DNA from: Erysipelotrichaceae bacterium NK3D112
Lineage (GTDB): Bacteria > Bacillota_I > Bacilli_A > Erysipelotrichales > Erysipelotrichaceae
Direction: 5' to 3'
Assembly: GCA_000701725.1 (NCBI GenBank)
Contig: JNJQ01000022.1
Location: 1-34,525, forward strand
Length of the DNA: 34,525 nt
The notes beneath the pieces were generated by a model, which searched no databases, was not told where the DNA came from, and was given only the letters and a program-made list of their open reading frames with translations. How positions within the stretch are numbered: the stretch's first letter is position 1; each line of letters opens with the position of its first letter. A program made the translations under genes and the position numbers. Below are positions 1-7,066 of this stretch, in pieces.

Positions 1-197
1 GACCGATGGAAGGCATTAACGTAAATCCAAAGAGCCTGAAAAGAAACTCTCACGGCGTAAGTAATTTCATCTATAACCGCAACCGGATTCTATGGGCTAC
101 CAGAAACAATCCTTCTATTCTTGCCATTCCGCGTTCCAAAGAAGAAATACACAATCACACTGGTAAAAAACGCGGTCCTTACAAGAAATCAAAATAA
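1..197 (+). CDS. ISL3-family transposase, C-terminal end (cut by window start)
   Basis: The reading frame is open from the window edge to TAA at 195-197, so only the last ~65 residues are visible. The piece P-M-E-G-I-N followed by K-R-N-S-H-G-V-S-N-F and R-N-R-I-L-W-A-T matches the C-terminal signature of ISL3 transposases (EGxN ... KR..yGy.NF..fr.RIL). A basic GKKRGPYKKSK tail follows. The glutamate in MEGIN would be the third acidic catalytic residue of the DDE domain; this is a family expectation. The gene presumably starts upstream of the window, so the ATG at 6 is not its start. A terminator follows at 222-251. Confidence 0.72.
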   Translation, partial: PMEGINVNPKSLKRNSHGVSNFIYNRNRILWATRNNPSILAIPRSKEEIHNHTGKKRGPYKKSK

Positions 198-221
198 CAA
201 TTCATTAATGAGTGCAAGCAG

Positions 222-251
222 CTCTCCGCATAAAAAACCCGGAGAGTTTTT
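222..251 (+). terminator. Rho-independent terminator after the ISL3 transposase
   Basis: CTCTCCG (222-228) pairs perfectly with CGGAGAG (240-246) across an 11-nt A-rich loop, followed by five T (247-251). It lies 25 nt after the transposase stop. Confidence 0.75.
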
Positions 252-280
252 ATTCACTCTCCAGGTCATTTTTCTACTGG

Positions 281-334
281 TCCCCCGTGAGGTCCCCCAT
301 CAAATCCCCCATGAAATTTGACTAGCCCCCACGA
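281..334. repeat. Three 12-bp tandem repeats (TCCCCC-type) plus one diverged copy
   Basis: Units beginning TCCCCCGTGA, TCCCCCATCA and TCCCCCATGA start at 281, 293 and 305, exactly 12 bp apart. A diverged copy GCCCCCACGA starts at 325. The array lies in the gap between the transposase terminator and the PTS operon, so it may be subterminal DNA of the IS (transposase binding sites). That role is inferred; no IS end was defined. Confidence 0.55.
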
Positions 335-355
335 AGTTTGGTTACCCACCAATAT

Positions 356-395
356 CGCAAAAAGACTTTTCCGTTTTCAGGAAAAGCCTTTTTTC
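356..395. terminator. Bidirectional terminator-like hairpin
   Basis: CTTTTCC (366-372) pairs with GGAAAAG (380-386) over a 7-nt loop. T-rich tracts follow on both strands (CCTTTTTT on plus, GTCTTTTT on minus). It can end minus-strand transcripts from the PTS operon, whose last gene stops at 567. The rest of the 198-566 gap holds only the 12-bp repeats and a weak long-range inverted repeat (491-498 with 539-546). Confidence 0.6.
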
Positions 396-566
396 CGACA
401 AGATCTGCATTTTTTTCAAAGGCTGCATTCCCCCATCTGCTGCCTCTGCCGCCGAATACCAATATCTGTTCATACCATCAGAACTGATACCCTGAAGATA
501 TAATCTTTGACAAACTTCCATCACATGATGATTCAGACTCTTCAGGTATGAACAGACCGGCAGGTG

Positions 567-848
567 TTATTCTTTTTCAGCAGCTTCGAGAATCTTTTTC
601 ACATTGGCAGTGCCGTTGCGGATGCCGATATGACATACTGCTGAAGCAAACATGAAGAACAGCGCGAGAATGATGCTGATAACACCAAGAATGACACGCT
701 TGGGCTCAGACTGAAAAGCGAACCAGGAAGCCAGGATTCCAAGTGCGGAGAAGAGAACCGATGCCCCGCGCCATAACGCGATTCTTCTTAAGGCCATGCT
801 CTGCATACCGGCTTCCTGAATGAGTTTTTCCTTTTTTTCTTTGCTCAT
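567..848 (-). CDS. Small two-helix membrane protein at the end of the PTS operon
   Basis: A protein of about 93 residues beginning MSKEKKEKL (start at 848; an ATG two codons upstream is also possible). It has a charged N-terminus, then two hydrophobic segments (roughly residues 27-45 and 51-74), then a charged C-terminal tail ending AAEKE. I do not recognise a family. It is not the DUF956 (ManO) protein often found in mannose PTS operons. It is the last gene of the run of five, 107 nt after EIID, with a perfect 13-bp hairpin in between, so it may be expressed at a lower level than the PTS genes. Its ribosome site is weak. Confidence 0.6.
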   Translation of the reverse strand: MSKEKKEKLIQEAGMQSMALRRIALWRGASVLFSALGILASWFAFQSEPKRVILGVISIILALFFMFASAVCHIGIRNGTANVKKILEAAEKE

Positions 849-868
849 ATGCATTTAACCAGAATAAG

Positions 869-906
869 GTAAAGGCTGCAGATCGCCACTTTACTGCAGC
901 CTTTAC
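869..906 (-). promoter_or_regulatory. Perfect 13-bp intercistronic hairpin between EIID and the small membrane protein
   Basis: GTAAAGGCTGCAG (869-881) is the exact reverse complement of CTGCAGCCTTTAC (894-906), with a 12-nt loop. Only a broken T-rich stretch follows on the minus strand, so it is more likely an attenuator or a 3'-end stabiliser for the upstream PTS mRNA than a full terminator. Confidence 0.6.
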
Positions 907-955
907 ATACATGGAAACAGAAAAGGAGAATTTTTGAGCTGTTCCCAGGGCTTTA

Positions 956-1798
956 TTAATAAGCCAGACCCGGATCGAAGAAGCCGACAAGCACGCCGAC
1001 AAATGCGATCACTACAAGCAGCAGCATTACCTTGAGCGGTGAAAGACGCTTTTTGGACATCAGCCACCAGCAGAAGATAACCACAACTGCTGTCAGGAGT
1101 CCCGGGAATACGCTGTCGAGCTTTTCCTGCAGGACCATGTATGCTTCGCCTGCACTGTTGTACAGCGCAAAGCTTGTTTTAACGGAAACCCATGTTGCAG
1201 ATACTGCACCGATGACGATGCCGCCGAGTGTTGTTACTGCTTCACGGATCGCTTCACCGATGTCGCCGATCAGGAATTCAACAGCCTTTGTACCGAGTTC
1301 ATATCCCTTGTAGTACAGCAGCTTCATTCCGAAGTAAGCGAACAGGTTCCAGACAACGATATAGAAGATTGCGCCGAGCGGTGAACCGCCGGTGGACATG
1401 CCCATGGCAATACCGAGCAGAATCGGGATGACTGTACCGACAACCAGGGAGTCGCCGATACCTGCGATCGGACCCATCAGACCTGCACGCAGACCGTTGA
1501 TGGTTTCATCATCGACATCTTCTGAGCCGTTGGCTCTTGCTTCTTCAAGACCGGCAGTGATACCGACAACGACGGCACCGAACTGAGGCTCAGTGTTGAA
1601 GAATGCTGTATAGGTGTTCATGGCAGCGGCCTTGCGGTCTTCATCGCCTGCGTAGAGTTCCTCCACCAGCGGCAGCATGGAAACCAGGTAGCCGAATGTC
1701 TGCATGTGTTCCTGTGAGAAGCAGGTCAGGTTGCCGTAATACCAGTTATGGAAGGATTTCGACAGCGCCTTTTTGGAAAGTTTCTTTGTTTCAGTCAT
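956..1798 (-). CDS. PTS system mannose/fructose/sorbose family, EIID membrane component
   Basis: A 280-residue EIID protein that, with EIIC, forms the membrane channel of a mannose-type phosphotransferase system. It carries family hallmarks: N-terminal W-Y-G-N-L and a Q-x-x-G-Y-L segment, F-F-N-T-E-P-Q-F-G near residue 75, G-P-I-A-G-I-G-D-S in the middle, and C-terminal transmembrane helices. The start is ATG at 1798 (MTETKK), one nucleotide after the EIIC stop and behind GAGGAGG. An upstream in-frame start at 1822 would overlap EIIC and lacks that spacing. Length is normal for EIID. The transported sugar cannot be told from sequence alone. Confidence 0.93.
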   Translation of the reverse strand: MTETKKLSKKALSKSFHNWYYGNLTCFSQEHMQTFGYLVSMLPLVEELYAGDEDRKAAAMNTYTAFFNTEPQFGAVVVGITAGLEEARANGSEDVDDETINGLRAGLMGPIAGIGDSLVVGTVIPILLGIAMGMSTGGSPLGAIFYIVVWNLFAYFGMKLLYYKGYELGTKAVEFLIGDIGEAIREAVTTLGGIVIGAVSATWVSVKTSFALYNSAGEAYMVLQEKLDSVFPGLLTAVVVIFCWWLMSKKRLSPLKVMLLLVVIAFVGVLVGFFDPGLAY

Positions 1799-1799
1799 C

Positions 1800-2645
1800 T
1801 CAGATTTCCTCCTCGTCATCATCGAAATCCGCAGCGCCTGCAGCGGCCGGCTTTCTCAGCTGGAGCAGCTTCAGTTTATAGATCAGGATTGCAAACATAC
1901 CCGCAACAACAGTGGAGGAAACCAGATTGATTCCCATGGAGGCGGCAAGTGTGAATCCGAACAGATACGGAATGAAGTCTGCTGCGTTTCTGACAATCTG
2001 CTTCAGCAGGATCGCAATACCTACGCAGGGCAGAAGTGAACCGACTGTGAACAGTGTCTTCATGGCAATGCCGTCCATCGGCAGCGCAACCTTGATTGCA
2101 TCTACAACGTTAGCGCCGAGTTTGCACATGATGACAGTAGGAATCAATGAGAAAACGATATGGGAGATCCAGGGCAGAACCATGTCAACCAGGTAAAGCT
2201 TCTTGTAATCTCTCTTTTCGACTGCTGCCCAGCCGATGTGCTGCCACAGAAGGTTCATGGTTGCTGTACCGTAGAACAGGACTGTACCGACTGTACCGAC
2301 CATGGTTCCGAAAGAAGTGGCCAATGCGGCGCCATCTGCGGAGGAAGCTTCAAGGCCATAGCTCTTGAGCGCAACCATTGCCAGAGGAATACCGATATAG
2401 GAAACGGCACGGACATCCGCGGATACTGTTCCGCCGGGTGTGACCAGTGCGATGTAGACAACCTGCATTGCTGTACCTACCATGATACCGGTAGGAATAT
2501 CTCCGAGAATGATACCGCAGACAAGGCCGCCGATCAGAGGTCTTCCCAGTGTGTAGTTACCGATGGAAGTGCCGCCGAGACCGGGCATACTTGACAGTGA
2601 TGCGAATAAGCCAAGCAGAATCGCCTGGAACCAACTGATAGTCAT
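1800..2645 (-). CDS. PTS system mannose/fructose/sorbose family, EIIC membrane component
   Basis: A 281-residue polytopic EIIC. It opens with a hydrophobic helix followed by S-S-M-P-G-L-G-G-T-S-I-G-N-Y-T-L-G-R-P, and continues with G-D-I-P-T-G-I-M-V-G-T-A-M-Q, the conserved EIIC substrate-path region. About eight or nine hydrophobic segments are visible. The protein ends in an acidic tail (D-F-D-D-D-E-E-E-I) whose codons also encode the GAGGAGG ribosome site of EIID, a compact coupling of the two genes. It lies 30 nt downstream of EIIB in the same operon. Confidence 0.93.
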   Translation of the reverse strand: MTISWFQAILLGLFASLSSMPGLGGTSIGNYTLGRPLIGGLVCGIILGDIPTGIMVGTAMQVVYIALVTPGGTVSADVRAVSYIGIPLAMVALKSYGLEASSADGAALATSFGTMVGTVGTVLFYGTATMNLLWQHIGWAAVEKRDYKKLYLVDMVLPWISHIVFSLIPTVIMCKLGANVVDAIKVALPMDGIAMKTLFTVGSLLPCVGIAILLKQIVRNAADFIPYLFGFTLAASMGINLVSSTVVAGMFAILIYKLKLLQLRKPAAAGAADFDDDEEEI

Positions 2646-2675
2646 AATGTTTCTGTCTCCTTATATCAATCAGAT

Positions 2676-3176
2676 TCAGTCATTGAAGCCGAAGCGGGAA
2701 CGGAACTTTGTCCAGTTGCCGATTGCTTCTTCCTTCAGAAGCGCAAATTCAACTTCATATCCGGCTTTCATGATCTTTTCCAGTGCCTCAGCCTCTTCCT
2801 GGGTGATGGACTGGTTGTTGCCGAGTTTTGTTGCACCGGGTCTGTCATTGCACGGACCGATGATGACGGTTTTGACTTCACTGGGTCTGAAGCCCTGTTC
2901 GACAAGGATCTTTTCCATGTCGAGCGGATTTTTGGTAATCAGGAAGTAATTATCCTTGGACGCAAGAACCTTTGCGCTCTTTTCCTTGAATTCATCGAGT
3001 GACCAGACAAATGTTTTCTTGCCTGAAGCGCTCTTGTATGCAGCTTTAAGAACCGGATTCTTGGCAGCAGCGTTGTTGACGGCAATCAGGCCGTCGCACG
3101 GATACTCAAGAGCCCATCTTGTGCATGTCTGACCGTGAATCATACGGTCGTCAACTCTGACAAATGATACTGACAT
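2676..3176 (-). CDS. PTS system mannose/fructose/sorbose family, EIIB
   Basis: A 166-residue cytoplasmic EIIB that accepts phosphate from EIIA and passes it to the incoming sugar. The N-terminal V-R-V-D-D-R-M-I-H-G-Q motif carries the phosphorylated histidine (His14), as in the sorbose/mannose family, and the chain length is typical. The ATG at 3176 follows AAGGAG. It is a separate polypeptide from EIIA, unlike the fused EIIAB of E. coli ManX. The gap to EIIA is 13 nt, consistent with one transcript. Confidence 0.94.
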   Translation of the reverse strand: MSVSFVRVDDRMIHGQTCTRWALEYPCDGLIAVNNAAAKNPVLKAAYKSASGKKTFVWSLDEFKEKSAKVLASKDNYFLITKNPLDMEKILVEQGFRPSEVKTVIIGPCNDRPGATKLGNNQSITQEEAEALEKIMKAGYEVEFALLKEEAIGNWTKFRSRFGFND

Positions 3177-3189
3177 TATTTTCTCCTTC

Positions 3190-3624
3190 TTAGATGTCGT
3201 CGCTTTCTTCTTCCACTGCGACTGTGAATTCCTGGATCATTTCCTTCGCTTCCGCAACCATTGCGGTTCTGACATGCTCTTTGAAGTCTTCCGCGAAGTC
3301 TTTGGTCAGGATTGTGCTGAGTACAAGCGGCAGGTTCATTCCTCCGACCATGACAGTCCTGTCAAGCAGTCCTTTTTCTGCGATGACATTGGCTGCGGTT
3401 GTGAGCGGCGAACCGCCGACGATATCGGCGAAAAGCGCGATTTCGTCTTCGTCTGTGATGTCTTTGAGAATTTCACGGACATTGTCTGCGAATTCATCGG
3501 CTCCCATTCCGTTTTTCAGGCTTGTTGAAAGAACATCCTCGCGGGATGAGCCGGCAAGCATTTCGATTGCTTTGTGCAGACCGGGTGCGAATTCCCCGTG
3601 GCTGACAAGAAGTACATACCTCAT
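3190..3624 (-). CDS. PTS system mannose/fructose-type EIIA
   Basis: A 144-residue EIIA. The motif V-S-H-G-E-F-A-P-G-L near the N-terminus carries the active-site histidine (His9) phosphorylated by HPr, and A-D-I-V-G-G-S-P is the conserved EIIA-Man loop around residue 68. The C-terminus is acidic (V-E-E-E-S-D-D-I). The ATG at 3624 follows AAAGGAG at good spacing. This is the first gene of the PTS operon. It is separated from the upstream regulatory operon by a strong terminator, and its leader carries the ATGACA-N2-TGTCAT palindrome. Confidence 0.93.
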   Translation of the reverse strand: MRYVLLVSHGEFAPGLHKAIEMLAGSSREDVLSTSLKNGMGADEFADNVREILKDITDEDEIALFADIVGGSPLTTAANVIAEKGLLDRTVMVGGMNLPLVLSTILTKDFAEDFKEHVRTAMVAEAKEMIQEFTVAVEEESDDI

Positions 3625-3706
3625 AATGATTCTCCTTTCTGTTCTGTTAATTTCAGTTTAAGAAAAATGAAAGCGGTTCATCATGTGCTATCTGTCACCA
3701 AAACAG

Positions 3707-3720
3707 ATGACAGATGTCAT
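3707..3720. promoter_or_regulatory. Palindrome ATGACA-GA-TGTCAT in the PTS promoter region
   Basis: An inverted repeat with 6-bp arms around a 2-bp centre, 83 bp upstream of the EIIA start. TGTCA at 3693-3697 forms a further inverted pair with part of it. The same core occurs upstream of the two-component operon (8117-8130). The size and symmetry suit a NarL/LuxR-type response regulator dimer, so I infer it is the site of the regulator encoded at 5080-5736. No convincing sigma-54 -24/-12 element was found. Confidence 0.55.
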
Positions 3721-3735
3721 GATTTCCGATCAAGG

Positions 3736-3768
3736 AAAAAGCCCGTCCGGGAAACCCGGACAGGCTTT
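3736..3768 (-). terminator. Terminator of the regulatory operon
   Basis: On the minus strand AAAGCCTGTCCGGG pairs with CCCGGACGGGCTTT (arms 3755-3768 and 3738-3751, one mismatch; 3-nt loop), followed by a T tract. It lies directly after the stop at 3779, ending the regulatory operon before the PTS promoter. Confidence 0.88.
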
Positions 3769-3778
3769 GGAATGCATC

Positions 3779-5080
3779 TTATTTCTTGAGGAAGCGGTTG
3801 ATATCGCGCTGGATTCTGAGCAGCTCATCCTCATTGACAGGACCGTCTGCGATCATTTCCGAAACAGCTGTATCCGCCATTGTCATCGCCTGCTCATATT
3901 TGGAGAAATACGGTATGGATACTGCTGATGACATGATTTCATGAATTGATTCTTTATCAAAAATAATACCGCCCGGAATGCTTTCTTTCATAAAAGCGAC
4001 GGTCTCCGGCGACTCTGCCACTGCCTGGAGCGGTGAAATGCCGGAGGAATCGCGCATCATGTCCTGCTGCAGCTCAGCGTCTGAACTCAGCATTTTCGCA
4101 AACTCCCAGGCAGCTTCGCTGTGTCTGGTACGGGCGCTGACTCCCAGCAGCATCGTATGAAGTTCGGAATAATTTCCACCCCACTTGCCTGCCGGCATCG
4201 GAATGCCGTCCCATTCAAAACCCGAATAGACTTTCACACGCCAGGGGTACGGCTGATAGCCCCTGTATTCGGAATAAAGGAACGGACGGAATGCGACATT
4301 GCCGATGTCAAAATCCCTGGCTGTCACCGTATAGCCCTGATTGAGTTCCGTGATCCTGCGGGCAAAGCGGATTGATTCCAGAACGCGGGAATCAAGAAGA
4401 CGGCACTGGCTGCTGTCTTTGGAAAACAGAGAGAATCCGTTGGAATACAAGGCATTGAGCCATGTATATCCATAGACGCCATATGTATGATTCTCTACGT
4501 CTGTCACCTTTTCACAGATGTCATAGAAGTCATCCCATGTCCAGTCGCTTTCAGGGAACGCAATCCCCTTTTCTTCCAGCAGTGTCTTGTTTACAAACAT
4601 GATGGTCGGCACGCTTTCCTGGGGAAGCGCATACTGGATGCCGTTGTATCTGCCTGCTTCAAGGCATGGGGCATAATAGCTGCCGGGATCGAAATGGCTG
4701 TCCGTTCTGATCATATCCGAAAGATCTGCAAGCGCTCCGGCAGAAGCCAGCAGGCTGAAATCCTCCGGCAGAACAAAATACAGATCCGGTTCGGTTCCCT
4801 TGAGAATCTGTTCCGCCAGCCATTCGGAATATTCATCCGAAACGATGCCGCTGACATATTCAACCGTGATGTTGGGATGGAGTTCTTCAAAGCGGGCAGC
4901 CGCCTGATCGAGAATCCGGTAGGAATCGCTGTTGGGTGTGCCCCAGTAGCTGCCGGAATAGACACCGATCTTCAGTACATAGTCCGCTGAGGAATAATTC
5001 AGCCAGACAGAGCCGGAAAGCATAATGAAAAGGGATATGATGAGAATCAGTTTTGAGAGCAGCTTTTCACGCTGGCTCAT
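3779..5080 (-). CDS. Membrane-tethered extracellular solute-binding protein, family 1
   Basis: A 433-residue protein with a hydrophobic helix at about residues 9-26 and an extracellular type 2 binding-protein fold: K-I-G-V-Y-S-G-S-Y-W-G start, A-A-A-R-F-E-E-L-H-P-N-I-T-V-E-Y, G-T-E-P-D-L-Y-F-V, and a family-typical C-terminal helix region (A-A-W-E-F-A-K-M-L). There is no lipobox cysteine, so the first helix probably stays as an anchor. It overlaps the response-regulator stop by one base (TGATG). No ABC permease is nearby. I infer a ligand sensor or accessory protein for the histidine kinase rather than a transporter subunit, although pairing with distant permeases is possible. Confidence 0.82.
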   Translation of the reverse strand: MSQREKLLSKLILIISLFIMLSGSVWLNYSSADYVLKIGVYSGSYWGTPNSDSYRILDQAAARFEELHPNITVEYVSGIVSDEYSEWLAEQILKGTEPDLYFVLPEDFSLLASAGALADLSDMIRTDSHFDPGSYYAPCLEAGRYNGIQYALPQESVPTIMFVNKTLLEEKGIAFPESDWTWDDFYDICEKVTDVENHTYGVYGYTWLNALYSNGFSLFSKDSSQCRLLDSRVLESIRFARRITELNQGYTVTARDFDIGNVAFRPFLYSEYRGYQPYPWRVKVYSGFEWDGIPMPAGKWGGNYSELHTMLLGVSARTRHSEAAWEFAKMLSSDAELQQDMMRDSSGISPLQAVAESPETVAFMKESIPGGIIFDKESIHEIMSSAVSIPYFSKYEQAMTMADTAVSEMIADGPVNEDELLRIQRDINRFLKK

Positions 5081-5736
5081 CAGTCAGCCATTCCTTTCTG
5101 CACCGCCCAGATTGCCAGCTGCGTGCGGTCGCGCAGTTCCAGCTTCATCAGGATGGAGCTGATATAATTGCGCACAGTTCCTTCCGAAAGGTACAGCGTT
5201 GTGCTGATTTCACGGTTGGAAAGTCCGCGGCCGACAGCCCGGATGATTTTGAGTTCACTCTCATTGAGCAGATCTGCCAGCTCATCACTGACCAGGATAA
5301 TATCTTCCCTTCTGGCCATTTCAGAAAACTGGCGGATGACCTTGGTCGCAATTTCCGGATTGATCATCGCTCCGCCGCTTAAGGCAAGATGGATCGCCTC
5401 CATCAGTTCCGCTTTGGAGCAGCCTTTCAGCAGATATCCGGAGGCACCGTATTTCAAGGCGCCGTATACATATTCATCATCATCAAAGGTTGTCAGCACA
5501 ATCACTTTGACATCGGGGTATCTGCTTTTGATGAGTCTTGTTCCTTCAACCCCGTCCTTGCCCGGCATGCGGATGTCCATCAGCACCGCGTCCGGCATTG
5601 TTTCATTGATACTGGCAAGTGCTTCATCCACGCTGGCCACAGCGCCTGTCACTTCTATTTCATCAGATGATTTCATGATGATGGAAAGAGAATCTCTGAA
5701 CAGTTCCTGATCATCAACAATTAAAATTCTGGTCAT
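5080..5736 (-). CDS. NarL/LuxR-family response regulator
   Basis: A 218-residue cytoplasmic regulator. The receiver domain has the acidic pair D8-D9 and the phospho-acceptor D54 in V-L-M-D-I-R-M-P; K-V-I-V-L-T-T-F-D-D follows. The C-terminal LuxR helix-turn-helix reads L-S-N-R-E-I-S-T-T-L-Y-L-S-E-G-T-V-R-N-Y-I. The chosen ATG (5736) sits one nucleotide after the kinase stop and behind CAGGAGGA. A longer frame starting at 5778 would overlap the kinase and lacks that signal. It is the obvious partner of the adjacent kinase. The likely targets are the two ATGACA-N2-TGTCAT palindromes (inference). Confidence 0.93.
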   Translation of the reverse strand: MTRILIVDDQELFRDSLSIIMKSSDEIEVTGAVASVDEALASINETMPDAVLMDIRMPGKDGVEGTRLIKSRYPDVKVIVLTTFDDDEYVYGALKYGASGYLLKGCSKAELMEAIHLALSGGAMINPEIATKVIRQFSEMARREDIILVSDELADLLNESELKIIRAVGRGLSNREISTTLYLSEGTVRNYISSILMKLELRDRTQLAIWAVQKGMAD

Positions 5737-5737
5737 T

Positions 5738-7066
5738 TTATTCCTCCTGCTGTCTTCTTCGAACCGGCAGAGACGCAATCACATAAAATCCCTTTTTGCC
5801 GTCATTCGGGTCATCTGCACGGTTGCCGTAGGTAAGCGATCCGCTGAGCAGATCGAGCCTTTCCTGCATGTGGCGCAGGCCGAATCCTTCCGTGACTGTC
5901 TGACAGCCGCTGCCGTTGTCGCGGATATCCACCGTCAGGATATCATCATGCCGACGCAGACAGATCTGGATCACATCCGCATGGCCATGGCGGACGGCAT
6001 TGGTCATGCATTCCTGGATAATGCGGTAAAGCGTATCCTCTTCATCCACGGCAAACTCCAGCTTTCCGGCAAACTGCTCATAGATGACTGCGACATTTGT
6101 TGTTTTCTGGAATTTGGCAATCATCTCACGCAGTGTGATTTCCAGTCCCTGCTTCTGAAGAGAGTCAGGCCGCAGTGCCTTAATGGAAGCACGCACGTCG
6201 TTAAGGCCGTCACGGGCGCTTCTTGTCACAGCTTCAATCCGCTTTTTTGATTCTTCCGGACTGGCTTCAAAAAGTGCGAGGGATGCCTCAGATCCCATAA
6301 TGATGCCGGTCAGCGTATGGCCAAGGGTATCATGAATCTCCCTTGCCAAGCGGTTGCGCTCACGGATTTCCGCCATTCTTTCCAGCTCAAGAGCGAATTC
6401 ACGAAGCTTACGGTTGGCTTGCCTCAGCTGCTCATTCAGACTGACAATCCGCTCATTCTCCGCCTTCTGGGATGTAAACAGCATAACCATGTAGTAGACA
6501 AACATGATGATATTGGCGGAAACAAGAATGGTTTCCATCAGTGAGATGAATGTTCTTACCGGCTGGCTGTAATAGCTCAGCCAGGATGCAAATGCGATTC
6601 TGTCCGCCGCCAGCGGAATGATGTCATATCTTCCGATGACAAAGACAGAAACCAGAACGATCATCAGGATTACCCTTCTGCCGTTGTTCTCCATATAATT
6701 GACCAGATCTGCCAGCACAACCAGAGCAATGCCGCTGTAATAGAAATTCAGACCTTCGATGATTCCGATACAGAGAATGATCTCCGCAATGATAAAGCAG
6801 AAACGTACAACCGGTGAATCATGGCGGATCACGTTCTTGGTCATACTGACACAGATCAGCGCCGCAAACAGGAGTATTGTCTGCACCGGCATCCGCCAGG
6901 GATGATTGGGGATGACACCTGCTTCCGAAAGAAATTCATATGCCTGGAAATGGCGGGCAATCCGGAAAGCGGTGGCGTTTGAAACCAAGCTGTAGAAAAC
7001 AACAGTCACAAAGTTCAGGTAATACATATGAATGACTGTCAGATTCAGATTGCGGTCATTGTTCAT
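5738..7066 (-). CDS. Membrane sensor histidine kinase, HisKA_3 (NarL-type partner)
   Basis: A 442-residue kinase. About six hydrophobic helices fill residues 15-197. A coiled-coil linker (~199-238) leads to the dimerisation helix with phospho-accepting His245 in R-E-I-H-D-T-L-G-H. The ATPase domain has its N-box at 351-361 (Q-E-C-M-T-N-A-V-R-H-G), D-N-G-S-G at 383-387 and G-F-G-L-R-H-M at 394-400. The ATG at 7066 overlaps the stop of the upstream binding-protein gene (TGATG), the same coupling used at the other junction. A GTG at 7075 is less likely. It has no large extracellular sensor domain, so signals may arrive through the tethered binding proteins encoded on both sides. Confidence 0.93.
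   Translation of the reverse strand: MNNDRNLNLTVIHMYYLNFVTVVFYSLVSNATAFRIARHFQAYEFLSEAGVIPNHPWRMPVQTILLFAALICVSMTKNVIRHDSPVVRFCFIIAEIILCIGIIEGLNFYYSGIALVVLADLVNYMENNGRRVILMIVLVSVFVIGRYDIIPLAADRIAFASWLSYYSQPVRTFISLMETILVSANIIMFVYYMVMLFTSQKAENERIVSLNEQLRQANRKLREFALELERMAEIRERNRLAREIHDTLGHTLTGIIMGSEASLALFEASPEESKKRIEAVTRSARDGLNDVRASIKALRPDSLQKQGLEITLREMIAKFQKTTNVAVIYEQFAGKLEFAVDEEDTLYRIIQECMTNAVRHGHADVIQICLRRHDDILTVDIRDNGSGCQTVTEGFGLRHMQERLDLLSGSLTYGNRADDPNDGKKGFYVIASLPVRRRQQEE

Noticed and set aside
342-524. Minus-strand frame of 60 codons downstream of the PTS operon
   Set aside because: It runs through the bidirectional terminator at 356-395 and has no convincing ribosome site or family match.
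3667-3681. cre-like sequence ATGAACCGCTTTCAT in the PTS leader
   Set aside because: It is one base short of cre spacing and misses consensus positions; catabolite control is possible but not supported by this site.
3625-3735. Sigma-54 promoter, as found for LevR-type mannose PTS operons
   Set aside because: No TGGCAC-N5-TTGC-type element is present and no LevR-like activator is encoded in the window.
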